Below are positions 40,793 through 49,704 of a stretch of DNA of 64,000 nt, in pieces (position 1 is the stretch's first letter; the number at the start of each line of letters is the position of its first letter). Both the position numbers and the translations under genes were made by a program. Origin of the DNA: Comamonas sp. lk (GTDB lineage: Bacteria > Pseudomonadota > Gammaproteobacteria > Burkholderiales > Burkholderiaceae_C); assembly GCA_945925985.1 (NCBI GenBank), contig CAMELV010000007.1:62001-126000 (forward strand), in the 5' to 3' direction. The notes under the pieces are model-generated. The model did not search any database. It was given only the letters and a program-made list of their open reading frames with translations, and was not told where the DNA came from.

Positions 40793-42430
40793 ATGGCAGA
40801 AAAGGCCGTCATCATCGTTGGCGCAGGTATTGGCGGCATGACCGCCGCGATCATGGCCGCCCAATGCGGCTTGAAAGTTACCCTGATTGAAAAAGGCGAG
40901 AAGGTCGGTGGCGCTGCCGCCTACTCCGGCGGACAAGTGTGGGTGGGAGCCAACCACGTGGCTCAGCGTCATGGCCTGCTGGACTCGATTGAGGACACAC
41001 TCACGTATGTGAAGGCGGCCGCTGGCCGCGATGCCACCAGCGTCGATGCGGCGTTGTGCAAGCGCTGGCTCAGGGGTGCTGGCGATGCAGCACAGTGGCT
41101 TGAGCAAATGGGCGTCATTCGGTGGGAGCTGATACCCGACTACCCGGATTACTACTATCCCACGCTGCCAGGATCGCGGGCCGCTGGCCGGTACCTCACC
41201 GGCGCGCCCTTTGACGGCCAAATGCTTGGCAAAGCGCTGGCCAGCTTGCATGTCAGTCCGCACTTCCCGATCGGCATCACCTACAGCGAAATGTTCGAAT
41301 GGGGCGGTATGTCAAGCAAGTCCCGCTGGGATTGGGACCTGGTGGCTCGTCGCCGATCACAGGATATTCTCACGTTCGGGACCGGCATTGCCGCTGCGCT
41401 GTTCAAGGGTGTGCTGGATCGGCCTGTCGACCTGCGCTTGCAACATGCAGCAGTGGCCTTGCTGTCTGACAATGGTCGAGTCGCCGGGGTGCGCTGCAGC
41501 AGCCCACACGGTGTGGTGGAGCTTGAGGGCGCCGTCATACTGGCCACAGGTGCTCATGATTGGTCACCTGAGTATTCCAGGCGATTTACTGGCATTCCGC
41601 CCGAAGACGGTGGTAGCGTGACGCCCAGCACTATCTCGGGTGACGCAATGACTCTTGCGGCCCCCCTAGGCGCTGCCATGACTGCCCTGCCGGCTTGGGC
41701 AGCCCCCGTGCTGCCAGGCTACCGCTTGGCGGATCCTGCCTTTGAGGGCGACACGGGATACCGCGCCTGCTTTGAGCATTGCCTGCCGCATTGTGTCTTG
41801 GTCAATCGGCGAGGGCACCGTTTTTGCGACGACTCCTTCCATTCAGCCATCGTCGCCGAAGCCCTAAAGCACGATGTGGATGGCATGCCGGAGAACCTGC
41901 CAATTTTCATGATCTGGGACAGCAATCACCACGCCAAGTATGGGCTTGGACGAACCATGCCCGGCGGCGCATACCCACCCGGACTGGTCAGCAGCGCCTC
42001 AACGCTGGAGGGGCTGGCAGTTGCCCTGGGCATCAACGCAGTGGGACTGGAAGCCAGCGTGGCACGCTTCAACGCAATGGCCAAAGACGGTGTGGACACC
42101 GATTTCGACCGTGGGTCTAACCTCTCGGTACGGCGTTTTCGCGGCGACTGGCACATGCCCCTCAACCCGAACATGGGGCCAGTGGACAAGGCGCCGTTCC
42201 ATGGCATGCGCTTGCGGCTGCTCAACACCGGCATTGCGGCCGGCGGCGTCTGTGCGGACTCCAATGGTCAAGCACGACGAGCCGACGGTGGCGTGATCGA
42301 AGGGCTGTATGTCGTGGGTGAAAGCTCGGCGCGAGCCGCCGCCGGCGTGGGTTACAACAGTGGCTACAGCCTGAGCCGGGCCATGGCGTTTGGTTGGCTA
42401 GCCGCGCGGCACGTAGGCGGCCTGGTCTAG
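40793..42430 (+). CDS. FAD-dependent oxidoreductase, 3-ketosteroid-dehydrogenase-like
   Basis: A 545-residue flavoprotein of the fumarate-reductase/KstD family (FAD_binding_2). The dinucleotide motif is VGAGIGGMTAA (about residue 8), followed by LIEKGEKVGGAAAYSGG and VWVGANH, which resembles the SGGxxWxP segment of KstD enzymes. ILATGAHDWSPEYSRRF marks the flavin-domain re-entry, and the C-terminus GVGYNSGYSLSRAMAFGWLAARH supplies Tyr and Gly at the expected KstD positions. KstD enzymes desaturate ring ketones. A related dehydrogenation of an alicyclic ketone is likely but not shown. It lies upstream of the third transporter, separated by a 201-base gap. Confidence 0.88.
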   Translation: MAEKAVIIVGAGIGGMTAAIMAAQCGLKVTLIEKGEKVGGAAAYSGGQVWVGANHVAQRHGLLDSIEDTLTYVKAAAGRDATSVDAALCKRWLRGAGDAAQWLEQMGVIRWELIPDYPDYYYPTLPGSRAAGRYLTGAPFDGQMLGKALASLHVSPHFPIGITYSEMFEWGGMSSKSRWDWDLVARRRSQDILTFGTGIAAALFKGVLDRPVDLRLQHAAVALLSDNGRVAGVRCSSPHGVVELEGAVILATGAHDWSPEYSRRFTGIPPEDGGSVTPSTISGDAMTLAAPLGAAMTALPAWAAPVLPGYRLADPAFEGDTGYRACFEHCLPHCVLVNRRGHRFCDDSFHSAIVAEALKHDVDGMPENLPIFMIWDSNHHAKYGLGRTMPGGAYPPGLVSSASTLEGLAVALGINAVGLEASVARFNAMAKDGVDTDFDRGSNLSVRRFRGDWHMPLNPNMGPVDKAPFHGMRLRLLNTGIAAGGVCADSNGQARRADGGVIEGLYVVGESSARAAAGVGYNSGYSLSRAMAFGWLAARHVGGLV

Positions 42431-42631
42431 GGATATCCCTTATGAATACCCAACATAAAAACTTGCCCATTCGGCTACAGTTGCGCCTGTGGCACCCGCA
42501 GGCCTCCTGTCTGCACAGGGGCAGCGAACCACCAAGCTCTAAACGATTGATTTCCCCAGCCCACCCCACACCCTCGACCGTCGTGCCCAACTTGCGCGCA
42601 GGATGGTTGGCCTCAAGCAGGTCTGACTGAA
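42431..42631 (+). other. Leader region of LIV system 3 with small hairpins
   Basis: No gene is evident in these 201 bases. Two adjacent short inverted repeats occur: GCCTG (42485-42489) with CAGGC (42499-42503), and CCTGT (42506-42510) with ACAGG (42515-42519). They could stabilise or attenuate the transporter message. No clear promoter was found. Confidence 0.3.
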
Positions 42632-43522
42632 ATGCTGGCCCAGCAATTGCTCAATGGTCTGGTTGTCGGCGGCGTGTATGCGCTGTTCGCTCTCGGCTTT
42701 ACCTTGGTGTTTGGTATTCATCACCTGATGAATTTGGCCCATGGTGCTGTGTTCATGACGGGGGCCTTCGTCGCCTTGTACGCTGTACTCGCCGGGCTGC
42801 CGCTGTGGCTGGGTTTTTTGCTCGCAGTGATCGTTTGCGGACTGTTGTCGGTGCTGATTGAGATCACCGCATTTCGACCCTTGCGTAAGTCAGGAGAAGC
42901 CGAATTCGGAGCCATTGTCTCCACGCTCGGGGCTGACCTGATCATCATGACGTTTGCGCAAAAGCTTTCGGCCAGCGATGTGCTGCGGTTCCCCTTCGAA
43001 ACCTTTCCCGTGCGCATCTTCGAAATTGCCGGGCTTCGCGTGTCGCTGTTGCAGATGTTCATGTCAGTCAGCGCCTTCTTGCTCATGCTGGTGCTCACCT
43101 ACTACCTCTATCGCACACCTCTCGGAACCAGGGTTCGATCAGTCTCCGGCAATGAGCGCGCAGCGGTGTTGTCCGGCGTCAATCCCAATGTGGTTTATTT
43201 CCAGACCTTTTTCCTGTCGGGCGCGCTGGCCGGGGCCTCGGGCGTCTTGATTGGCCTGGCGTTCAATTCAATCCAGTACACCATGGGGGAGCCCTTCCTG
43301 CTGCGTGGCTTCGTGGTCATTGTGCTGGGCGGCATGGGCAGCATTCCTGGCGCCATGATTGCCGGGCTGCTATTTGGCATGATCCAGACCCTGACATCGG
43401 CTTACCTGCCCGCCGGCTTGACCGATGCCATCATCTTCTCCATGCTGTTCCTTATCCTGCTGGTGCGCCCCTATGGCCTGTTTGGCAAAGAGACCGCGGG
43501 CGCCATGCGGGCAGAACGATGA
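42632..43522 (+). CDS. livH: LIV-type ABC transporter permease (LivH type), system 3
   Basis: A 296-residue inner-membrane permease. QQLLNGLVVGGVYALFALG, MNLAHGAVFMTGA and GGMGSIPGAMIAG are family landmarks. It is strikingly similar to the LivH of system 1 over its whole length, including GVNPNxVYFQTFF and the C-terminal GLTDAIIFS. This indicates a duplication within this lineage or island. Confidence 0.94.
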   Translation: MLAQQLLNGLVVGGVYALFALGFTLVFGIHHLMNLAHGAVFMTGAFVALYAVLAGLPLWLGFLLAVIVCGLLSVLIEITAFRPLRKSGEAEFGAIVSTLGADLIIMTFAQKLSASDVLRFPFETFPVRIFEIAGLRVSLLQMFMSVSAFLLMLVLTYYLYRTPLGTRVRSVSGNERAAVLSGVNPNVVYFQTFFLSGALAGASGVLIGLAFNSIQYTMGEPFLLRGFVVIVLGGMGSIPGAMIAGLLFGMIQTLTSAYLPAGLTDAIIFSMLFLILLVRPYGLFGKETAGAMRAER

Positions 43523-44391
43523 CCGATTTTTTCACCACCTACCATCATCTGTTCAACGTCTTCCTGATCGGCTCAGGTTACGCGCTGAGCCAATGGGTGG
43601 TGATGCGCGCCGGTGTTTTCTCAGTCGCAACCGCTGGACTTGCCTCAATTGGCGCCTACGGGGCGGCCATACTCACCACCAGCTATGGGTGGCCTTACCC
43701 GCTGGCGCTGCTCGCGGGCACGCTGCTGGGCACGGGCGCAGGGTTGCTGTTGTCCTGGCCCTTGGCACGATTGCGCGGGGTGTTTCAGGCCATTGCCACT
43801 CTCGCCTTTGTCCAGGTGGTCGTGGCGCTGGCGCTTTATTCAGACAGTTTGACCGGTGGCGCCATGGGTCTGAACGCGATACCGACCTTGGTCGGCACGG
43901 GGGAGACACTGATTGCACTGGTGCTTGTGGTGTATCTGATGTTGGCGATCAGTGCGACGCGCGTGGGCCGGGCGTTTGAGGCGATTCGACAAAATGAAGC
44001 CGTCGCAAGCTCTTTGGGCGTTTCGGTCAACTTCCACCAGTCACTTGCCTTTGCCCTGAGTGGCGCCATTGCCGGTCTCTTTGGCGGCCTGGAAGCTCTG
44101 CAGAGCTTCGCCCTGTTCCCAAATACTTTTGGCTTCCCGCTGGTGATTGCCGCCTTGTCTTATGTGGTCCTGGGTGGTCGGCGCTCGGTGGCAGGGCCTA
44201 TCGTCGGCGCTGCGATCCTGCTCGTCCTCCCCGAGCTATCGCGTCCGCTAGCCGATTACAGGATGGCGCTCTATGGTGCCATCCTGATGCTGGTCATCGC
44301 ATTCATGCCACGTGGCATCGTGGACACTGCCATGCTCCACCTGCGCCGGCGTAGTCTGGCCAAGTCAGGGCAACCGGAGGCCCGCGAGTGA
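43519..44391 (+). CDS. livM: LIV-type ABC transporter permease (LivM type), system 3
   Basis: A 290-residue inner-membrane permease: GYALSQWVVMRAGVFSVA, ARLRGVFQAIATLAFVQV, RAFEAIRQNEAVASSLG and VLGGRRSVAGPIVG. Its start overlaps the livH stop (ATGA). It resembles LivM of system 1 more than that of system 2, as with the other components. Confidence 0.94.
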   Translation: MTDFFTTYHHLFNVFLIGSGYALSQWVVMRAGVFSVATAGLASIGAYGAAILTTSYGWPYPLALLAGTLLGTGAGLLLSWPLARLRGVFQAIATLAFVQVVVALALYSDSLTGGAMGLNAIPTLVGTGETLIALVLVVYLMLAISATRVGRAFEAIRQNEAVASSLGVSVNFHQSLAFALSGAIAGLFGGLEALQSFALFPNTFGFPLVIAALSYVVLGGRRSVAGPIVGAAILLVLPELSRPLADYRMALYGAILMLVIAFMPRGIVDTAMLHLRRRSLAKSGQPEARE

Positions 44392-45143
44392 CAACGCTCT
44401 CCATTCAAAACCTTTGCAAGAATTTTGGTGGCGTGGCTGCGGTTTCAGACGTCAGCATGGAGATCCCAGCGGGCAAAATCACCGGCTTGATCGGCCCCAA
44501 TGGCGCGGGCAAAACCACCTTGATCAACCTGATCACTGGCATTCTCAGCGTCTCCAGCGGCAACATCCGGTTCGGCGACCAAGATCTGACGCATTCGCCT
44601 GCGCACATGGTGGCGCGCTCCGGCATTACCCGAACCTTTCAAAACATCAGGCTGCTGACCGAAGCCAGCGTCATTGACAACGTGATGATCGGCTTTTACA
44701 GGGCAGAGACAACCACAACCGCTGCCAGCCTGTTGGGGCTGCCCTCCGCCCGTCGCGAGTCCGCCACGATCCGGGAACGCGCTGCCGCCTTGCTTGACCG
44801 TTTCGGGATGCTGCCGCTTGCCGCACATGAAGCTGGCGGCCTGGCTTATGGACACCAGCGGCGTGTTGAAATGATGCGGGCACTGGCCTCAGAGCCGACG
44901 CTGATCTTGCTTGACGAACCCGTTGCCGGCATGAATGATGTCGAAGCGGGTGAGCTGGGCGATATATTTTCACAGCTCGCACGCGATGGCATGGGTGTGC
45001 TGTTGATCGAACACAACGTTCGATTCGTGACCAAACGCTGTGACCATGTCTATGTGCTGGACAGTGGCCGCATGATCGCATCCGGAACACCGACAGAAGT
45101 GATCAACAACCCTGCGGTAATTACCGCCTACCTTGGGGCATGA
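44388..45143 (+). CDS. livG: LIV-type ABC transporter ATPase (LivG type), system 3
   Basis: A 251-residue ABC ATPase: Walker A GPNGAGKTT, signature region LAYGHQRR, Walker B LILLDEP, H-loop LLIEHNVRF. GTG start at 44388 overlaps the livM stop (GTGA). The length and the signature are the same as in LivG of system 1. Confidence 0.94.
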   Translation: MTTLSIQNLCKNFGGVAAVSDVSMEIPAGKITGLIGPNGAGKTTLINLITGILSVSSGNIRFGDQDLTHSPAHMVARSGITRTFQNIRLLTEASVIDNVMIGFYRAETTTTAASLLGLPSARRESATIRERAAALLDRFGMLPLAAHEAGGLAYGHQRRVEMMRALASEPTLILLDEPVAGMNDVEAGELGDIFSQLARDGMGVLLIEHNVRFVTKRCDHVYVLDSGRMIASGTPTEVINNPAVITAYLGA

Positions 45144-45883
45144 GTCCACAGATGAACCCAGAGGCGAATTCACTACGGCAAACCATATTGCAAGTGACGG
45201 GCCTGACAGCCGGCTACAGTGGCATCAAGGCCCTGCGCGGCGCTGCCCTGTCGGTGTCTGAAGGCGAATTCGTTGCCTTGATCGGACCCAATGGTGCAGG
45301 TAAATCTACGCTGCTCAATTGCCTGAGCGGTGTGGTGCGCCCGACGGGCGGTTCAATTCGCTTTCAGGGCCAGGAGCTGCTAGGCGTCGCGCCGTGGCAC
45401 ATCGCCCGTCGTGGTTTGCTACAGGTCCCAGAGGGTCGGCAAGTATTGCCGAATCTGACTGTCCGCGAAAATCTGACGTTGGGCGCGACCGCCCTATCAG
45501 GACGTACCCCCACGTACACGCTGGAACGCATCAACGCCCTGTTTCCCATCTTGGCGGAACGCAGGGAACAGCGAGCGGGCTCGCTCAGTGGCGGCCAGCA
45601 GCAGATGTTGGCCATAGGTCGTGCACTGATGGGGGCACCAAGGCTGCTTCTGCTTGATGAGCCCAGCTTGGGCTTGGCTCCGGTGATCGTTACCCAGGTG
45701 TTTGCGGCACTGCGTGCGCTCAATTCAGAGGGACTGACGATTTTGCTGGTTGAGCAAAACGCGCGTCAAGCCTTGCTCGCGACTGATCGCGCCTATGTCA
45801 TTGAGCGGGGTTGCGTTGTGCACGAAGGCCGGAGCGCGGATCTCGCCGCAGACCCGGCCATCGTGTCTCATTACCTCGGGTAA
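45140..45883 (+). CDS. livF: LIV-type ABC transporter ATPase (LivF type), system 3
   Basis: A 247-residue ABC ATPase with Walker A GPNGAGKST, signature LSGGQQQM, Walker B LLLLDEPS and H-loop ILLVEQN. The start overlaps the livG stop (ATGA). A short N-terminal extension (MSPQMNPEANSLRQ) precedes the family start and could be avoided by using the second Met at 45152. Confidence 0.93.
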   Translation: MSPQMNPEANSLRQTILQVTGLTAGYSGIKALRGAALSVSEGEFVALIGPNGAGKSTLLNCLSGVVRPTGGSIRFQGQELLGVAPWHIARRGLLQVPEGRQVLPNLTVRENLTLGATALSGRTPTYTLERINALFPILAERREQRAGSLSGGQQQMLAIGRALMGAPRLLLLDEPSLGLAPVIVTQVFAALRALNSEGLTILLVEQNARQALLATDRAYVIERGCVVHEGRSADLAADPAIVSHYLG

Positions 45884-46097
45884 GGTCCGCACCGCCCCCA
45901 TGCAAGTCTGCTGGGCTCTACCTTTCCCCTGACTTATGCATGGCGACTGACCATAAAAACGACACTTGTATCACCACGCTACCGCTGATGTTCGGTGGTG
46001 AAATGGTGATCCCAGATGATGAATGCAGCGCACTTCGCGCCTCCTACTTGCCGATCGCCCACCTAAAAACATCAACAACCACAACGAGGTAATTTCA
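45884..46097 (+). other. Gap between LIV system 3 and the crotonase gene
   Basis: No assured gene. An in-frame stretch from ATG at 45940 to TAA at 46092 would encode 50 residues (MATDHKNDTCITTLPLMFGG at the start) but has a poor ribosome-binding site and no recognised motif. GGTAATTTC before the next gene belongs to its ribosome-binding site. Confidence 0.3.
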
Positions 46098-46904
46098 ATG
46101 GACTACGTCTACCCCGCCTATCAATCGCTCAAGCTCGACCGCCCCGCCGATCAGGTACTGCGGATCACCATGTCGCGCGGAAAAATCAATGCGATGGATT
46201 TTGAGTTCCACCATTCGATGACCACGATCTGGCAGCATATCGAAGACGACCCTTCGGTCAGCGCCGTGATCCTGACTGGTGAGGGACGCGCTTTTTCTGC
46301 AGGCGGCGACTTTGAGCTAGAACAAAAACTGGTCACCGATTTCGAGTGGCGAGCGCGCATGTGGAAGGATGGGCGCAACCTGGTCAAGAACATGATCCAT
46401 TTTTCTAAGCCCTTGGTGTCAGCCATCAACGGCGCAGCTGCCGGCGGCGGGCTGGCGGCGGCTATGCTGTCGGACATCAGCATTGGCGGCCGTTCAGCCA
46501 AGATTGTGGATGGTCATGTGCGACTGGGCGTGGCCGCTGGCGACCATGCCGCCATCATCTGGCCCTTGCTGTGCGGTATGGCTAAAGCCAAGTACTACCT
46601 GATGACCGGCGAACCTCTGTACGCCGAAGAGGCTGAACGCATCGGCCTGATTTCCATGTGCGTTGATGATGACAAGCTGCAGGAAACTGCGCTGAAGGTC
46701 GCCGTCAATTTGACCAAGGCGGCGCCGTCGGCCATACGCTGGACCAAACTGTCGATGAACAATTGGCTGCAAATGGCATGGCCAATTTTTGAGAACTCTC
46801 TGGCCCTTGAGATCCTCGGCTTTTCTGGCCCCGAAGTGGTTGAAGGACTAAAGGCCTACGAGGAAAAGAGAGCGCCCCAGTTCAATCCAGTTTCGCCAGT
46901 CTGA
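46098..46904 (+). CDS. Crotonase-fold protein without the hydratase glutamates
   Basis: A 268-residue enoyl-CoA hydratase/isomerase homologue. The oxyanion segments AFSAGGDFE (about residue 66) and NGAAAGGGLAAAMLSD are clear. The first catalytic Glu position is Ala (GLAAA) and the second site reads IVDGHVRLGVAAGDHA, with no Glu. It is therefore unlikely to be a standard hydratase. Crotonase-fold hydrolases, C-C lyases and decarboxylases use other residues. ACGAGGTAA precedes the ATG at 46098. The next SDR gene starts two bases after its stop. Confidence 0.87.
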   Translation: MDYVYPAYQSLKLDRPADQVLRITMSRGKINAMDFEFHHSMTTIWQHIEDDPSVSAVILTGEGRAFSAGGDFELEQKLVTDFEWRARMWKDGRNLVKNMIHFSKPLVSAINGAAAGGGLAAAMLSDISIGGRSAKIVDGHVRLGVAAGDHAAIIWPLLCGMAKAKYYLMTGEPLYAEEAERIGLISMCVDDDKLQETALKVAVNLTKAAPSAIRWTKLSMNNWLQMAWPIFENSLALEILGFSGPEVVEGLKAYEEKRAPQFNPVSPV

Positions 46905-46905
46905 C

Positions 46906-47655
46906 ATGGACCAGGCCATGATCCCCAACCTGCTGGACTTTTCCGGCAAGACAGTGCTGGTGGTGGGCGGCTCCAGCGGCATCGGTAACGGTATCGCGCA
47001 GGCCTTTCGCAGACACGGTGCACAGGTGCAGGTGTGGGGTACCCGTGCCACCGCCGATGATTACCAGAGCCAGGACGGCTCTGATCTGCGGGGCCTGACG
47101 TACGCCCAGGTTGATGTCAGTGACTTTGACGCAGTACGAAATGCAGCTCAGCCTGAAGCACTTGACGTGCTGGTACTTTGCCAGGGTACGGTCGCCTATG
47201 GCCGAGAAGAGTTCCGGATCGACACCTTCCGCCGCATCATCGACGTCAACCTCAACAGCCTGATGGCCTGTGCCGAGAAGTTTCGGGATGCGCTGGCCGC
47301 ACGCCGGGGCTCGCTCATCACGATATCGTCGGTGGGTGGTCTTCGGGCTACCCGCGGTAACCCAGCCTATGCTGCCTCGAAGGCCGGGGCCATCCATTTG
47401 ACCCACACGTTGGCGCAGGCCTGGGCGCACAAAGGCATCCGGGTCAATGGCGTGGCACCAGGATTGGTCGACACCAAACTGACCAAGGTCACCATTGACG
47501 ATGCTGCGCGCTTGCGCGAGCGCCTTGAGGGTATTCCGGCTGGGCGTCTGGGCACACCAGATGACATGGCAGGCGCCTGCCTCTACCTGGCGTCCAGCCT
47601 CGCGTCCTATGTCATGGGTCAAACCATCGTGGTTGATGGCGGCCGCATGCTATGA
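46906..47655 (+). CDS. SDR-family dehydrogenase/reductase
   Basis: A 249-residue classical SDR with GGSSGIGNG (about residue 20), an Arg after strand 2 (VWGTRAT) that suggests NADP(H), LCQGTVAYG in place of the usual NAG motif, the catalytic Ser in TISSVGG and YAASK (about residue 153). The C-terminal GQTIVVDGG is normal. A second in-frame ATG at 46918 is also a possible start. It is coupled to the crotonase gene before it and overlaps the amidohydrolase gene after it. Confidence 0.9.
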   Translation: MDQAMIPNLLDFSGKTVLVVGGSSGIGNGIAQAFRRHGAQVQVWGTRATADDYQSQDGSDLRGLTYAQVDVSDFDAVRNAAQPEALDVLVLCQGTVAYGREEFRIDTFRRIIDVNLNSLMACAEKFRDALAARRGSLITISSVGGLRATRGNPAYAASKAGAIHLTHTLAQAWAHKGIRVNGVAPGLVDTKLTKVTIDDAARLRERLEGIPAGRLGTPDDMAGACLYLASSLASYVMGQTIVVDGGRML

Positions 47656-48674
47656 CCCAGACGGGGTCTGATGCGGCTGAGCGGCAACAGCGCTGGGACG
47701 ACTGGCTAAACCTGAGCAAGGAGGCGCCGCTCGACCCGGACACGCCAATTATTGACCCTCACCACCACCTTTGGGACCGTGGCGGCCACACCTATTTGCC
47801 GGACCAATTCAATGCTGACACTAAAGGCCACGCATTACTGGCGACCGTGTACGTAGAGTGCCGCTCTCGTTATTGGGCGCAAGGCCCTGAACATTTGAGG
47901 CCCGTTGGCGAGACGCAGTACGTGGCTGAACTGGTGGCTGACAGAACCGGACCTAATAGTACAGCCTTGTGTGCCGGCATACTGGGGTTTGCCGACCTGT
48001 CCCTCGGAGACGACGTCGAGGCTGTACTGCAAGCCCATGAAGAGGCTGGCCAAGGACGATTCAAGGGTATCCGCTATGCCACAGCTTGGGATGCTGATCC
48101 GGCGATTCACGCCGCCTACCCCAGCCATGCTGGCATGCTGCGTGAGACCAAGGTCCAAGCCGGTGCACGACGTCTGACACAGCGAGGGTTATCACTCGAC
48201 ACCTGGGTCTACTTCCGTCAACTCGACGATGTGCTGTCACTGGCCCGGGCCTGTCCCAACCTGGTCATTGTGGTGGATCACTGCGGTGGCCCCTTGGGCA
48301 TTGGCCCTTACGCCGAGCGGCGGCAAGAGGTCTTCGCAGAGTGGCGGAGCGCCATGGGGGCATTCAAACCCTTCAACAATGTGTTCATGAAGTTTGGCGG
48401 CCTAGCCATGCCGATTGCAGGTTTTGCCTGGCGCAAGCGACCAGAGCCCCCTACGTCGCAAACGCTGGCCGAAGCGTGGCGCCCTTACTTCGAGGTCTGC
48501 CTCGATGCATTTGGGCCAGCACGCTGCATGTTCGAAAGCAACTTCCCTGTAGACCGAACCGGCTGCAGCTTTACCAGCTTGTGGAATGCCTTCAAGATGC
48601 TGGCGCAAAACCTGTCGACCGACGAACGCCAGTCGCTGCTTCGCGGCACAGCCCAACGCGTCTACCGACTGTGA
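47652..48674 (+). CDS. Amidohydrolase_2-family hydrolase (PDC-hydrolase/lactonase-like)
   Basis: A 340-residue TIM-barrel hydrolase. The metal site begins IIDPHHHLWD (about residue 33). YVECRSRY, GFADLSLGDDVEAVL, IVVDHCGGP and MFESNFPVDR are the standard landmarks of the group that includes 2-pyrone-4,6-dicarboxylate hydrolase and L-fuconolactonase. Hydrolysis of a lactone is likely. Its ATG overlaps the SDR stop (ATGA). This is the last gene of the catabolic island; the next gene is convergent. Confidence 0.9.
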   Translation: MTQTGSDAAERQQRWDDWLNLSKEAPLDPDTPIIDPHHHLWDRGGHTYLPDQFNADTKGHALLATVYVECRSRYWAQGPEHLRPVGETQYVAELVADRTGPNSTALCAGILGFADLSLGDDVEAVLQAHEEAGQGRFKGIRYATAWDADPAIHAAYPSHAGMLRETKVQAGARRLTQRGLSLDTWVYFRQLDDVLSLARACPNLVIVVDHCGGPLGIGPYAERRQEVFAEWRSAMGAFKPFNNVFMKFGGLAMPIAGFAWRKRPEPPTSQTLAEAWRPYFEVCLDAFGPARCMFESNFPVDRTGCSFTSLWNAFKMLAQNLSTDERQSLLRGTAQRVYRL

Positions 48675-48737
48675 AGAGCGCCTGTTTGCGGCAATTGGTA
48701 GGGCAGACCAACTCATTTTTGCCCGTATCGCCGTTCA

Positions 48738-49610
48738 TTACCTGCGTGCCATGTACAGCCCATACAGTGCACCGCTCAGCCCGCGCAGCGCTTTGCGGTG
48801 CTCAATCATTTCGCTCTGGCGGCCCTGGCGCTCCAGCCCGAGCAACACCAGCAGCAGACGCATGGCCTGCTCTGGTGGTCGGTGCTGCGAAGCCTGGGCC
48901 TGAGTCAGCGCGGGTGCCAGGGCGGGCTTTTCTATCAGCACCCAGGCGGGGAACCACGCCAGGTCGCTGGTATCCCCCTCCACCTCAAACTCCTGTTCAA
49001 ACTTGAGTCGCAGCGCTTGCAGCAACGGGTCTGCCACGGCTGTCGCCACGGCGTCCAGGCGCTCTGGCGCGAGCCAGGCCAGCTCGGCCAGCAAAGACCA
49101 ACTGGCCTGCAAACCCAGCAAGTGCAGCCGGGCCCGCAGCATCCAGGCCAGCGGCGATGGGATCCGCCGCCACGAGGCAATACCCGCCACCGCATCCTCA
49201 GCGGCCTGCCACTGGCCCGCGCACAAGCAAAGCGGCGCGGCATGGTCCTCGGGCCGTTCCGGCTGGTAAGACAGCGGGGCGGCACGCTGCGCCAACTCCT
49301 GCCAGCGCGCGCGCAACCACGCGGCCGCATCCACGGCGCCCACGGTGCGTTGCGCCGCCGGGGCAAGGGTCTGGTGCAGCGCATGCCGCTCTCTAGCCAG
49401 CGCCTCGTGGCTGGCCAGCGGCACTGAAGTGCGGTTGGCAAGGGCCGTCACCAAAACCCCCAGCGACGCCAAACTGTCATCCTGCGGGTTGGTGTGACGC
49501 AGGGCCTCCCAGGCCAAGCGGGCGGCAACGGCGTCTCCCTGCAGCACGGCATGAATCACATCATTACGCAGGGCCACGCCCTGGCTGTCATTAAAAAGGT
49601 CAAATTGCAT
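48738..49610 (-). CDS. Unknown Ala/Leu-rich helical protein
   Basis: A 290-residue protein I do not recognise. It appears entirely alpha-helical, rich in Ala, Leu, Gln and Trp, without signal peptide or membrane segments. Helical pairs such as RNDVIHAVLQGDAVAARLAW recall TPR-like repeats, but no clear repeat period was found. The ATG at 49610 has GGGA in its leader and was chosen over a start at 49712 that would overlap queA. It is divergent from queA and convergent with the last island gene. GC-rich codon use is like that of queA and tgt, so it probably belongs to the core chromosome. Confidence 0.7.
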   Translation of the reverse strand: MQFDLFNDSQGVALRNDVIHAVLQGDAVAARLAWEALRHTNPQDDSLASLGVLVTALANRTSVPLASHEALARERHALHQTLAPAAQRTVGAVDAAAWLRARWQELAQRAAPLSYQPERPEDHAAPLCLCAGQWQAAEDAVAGIASWRRIPSPLAWMLRARLHLLGLQASWSLLAELAWLAPERLDAVATAVADPLLQALRLKFEQEFEVEGDTSDLAWFPAWVLIEKPALAPALTQAQASQHRPPEQAMRLLLVLLGLERQGRQSEMIEHRKALRGLSGALYGLYMARR

Positions 49611-49704
49611 GGTGGGTCCCTGGGGGCAGATTTCAGCATAAATCGCCTGCGACAATTCGACCCTTCCTCCACTTGGCACGGGGCCTGTCCGCCCCTCAAG
49701 CACC

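Larger units (their letters stand above)
1380..48674. other. Catabolic island between recG and the queA/tgt region
   Basis: Every gene I can assign between recG and the unknown gene next to queA concerns uptake, oxidation, CoA activation or hydrolysis of small organic compounds, or its regulation. It includes three complete LIV-type ABC transporters with three binding proteins, two P450s, one Rieske oxygenase, two 2-oxoglutarate dioxygenases, six SDRs, three amidohydrolases and a beta-oxidation set. Only two regulators are present (MarR at 2575, GntR at 28832). No integrase, transposase, tRNA attachment site or flanking direct repeat was seen. The island is therefore defined by gene content, and its boundaries are inferred. 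Confidence 0.6.

Noticed and set aside
45940-46092. 50-codon ORF upstream of the crotonase gene
   Set aside because: Weak ribosome-binding site and no recognisable motif. It is open but could easily be chance, so it is mentioned only under the gap.
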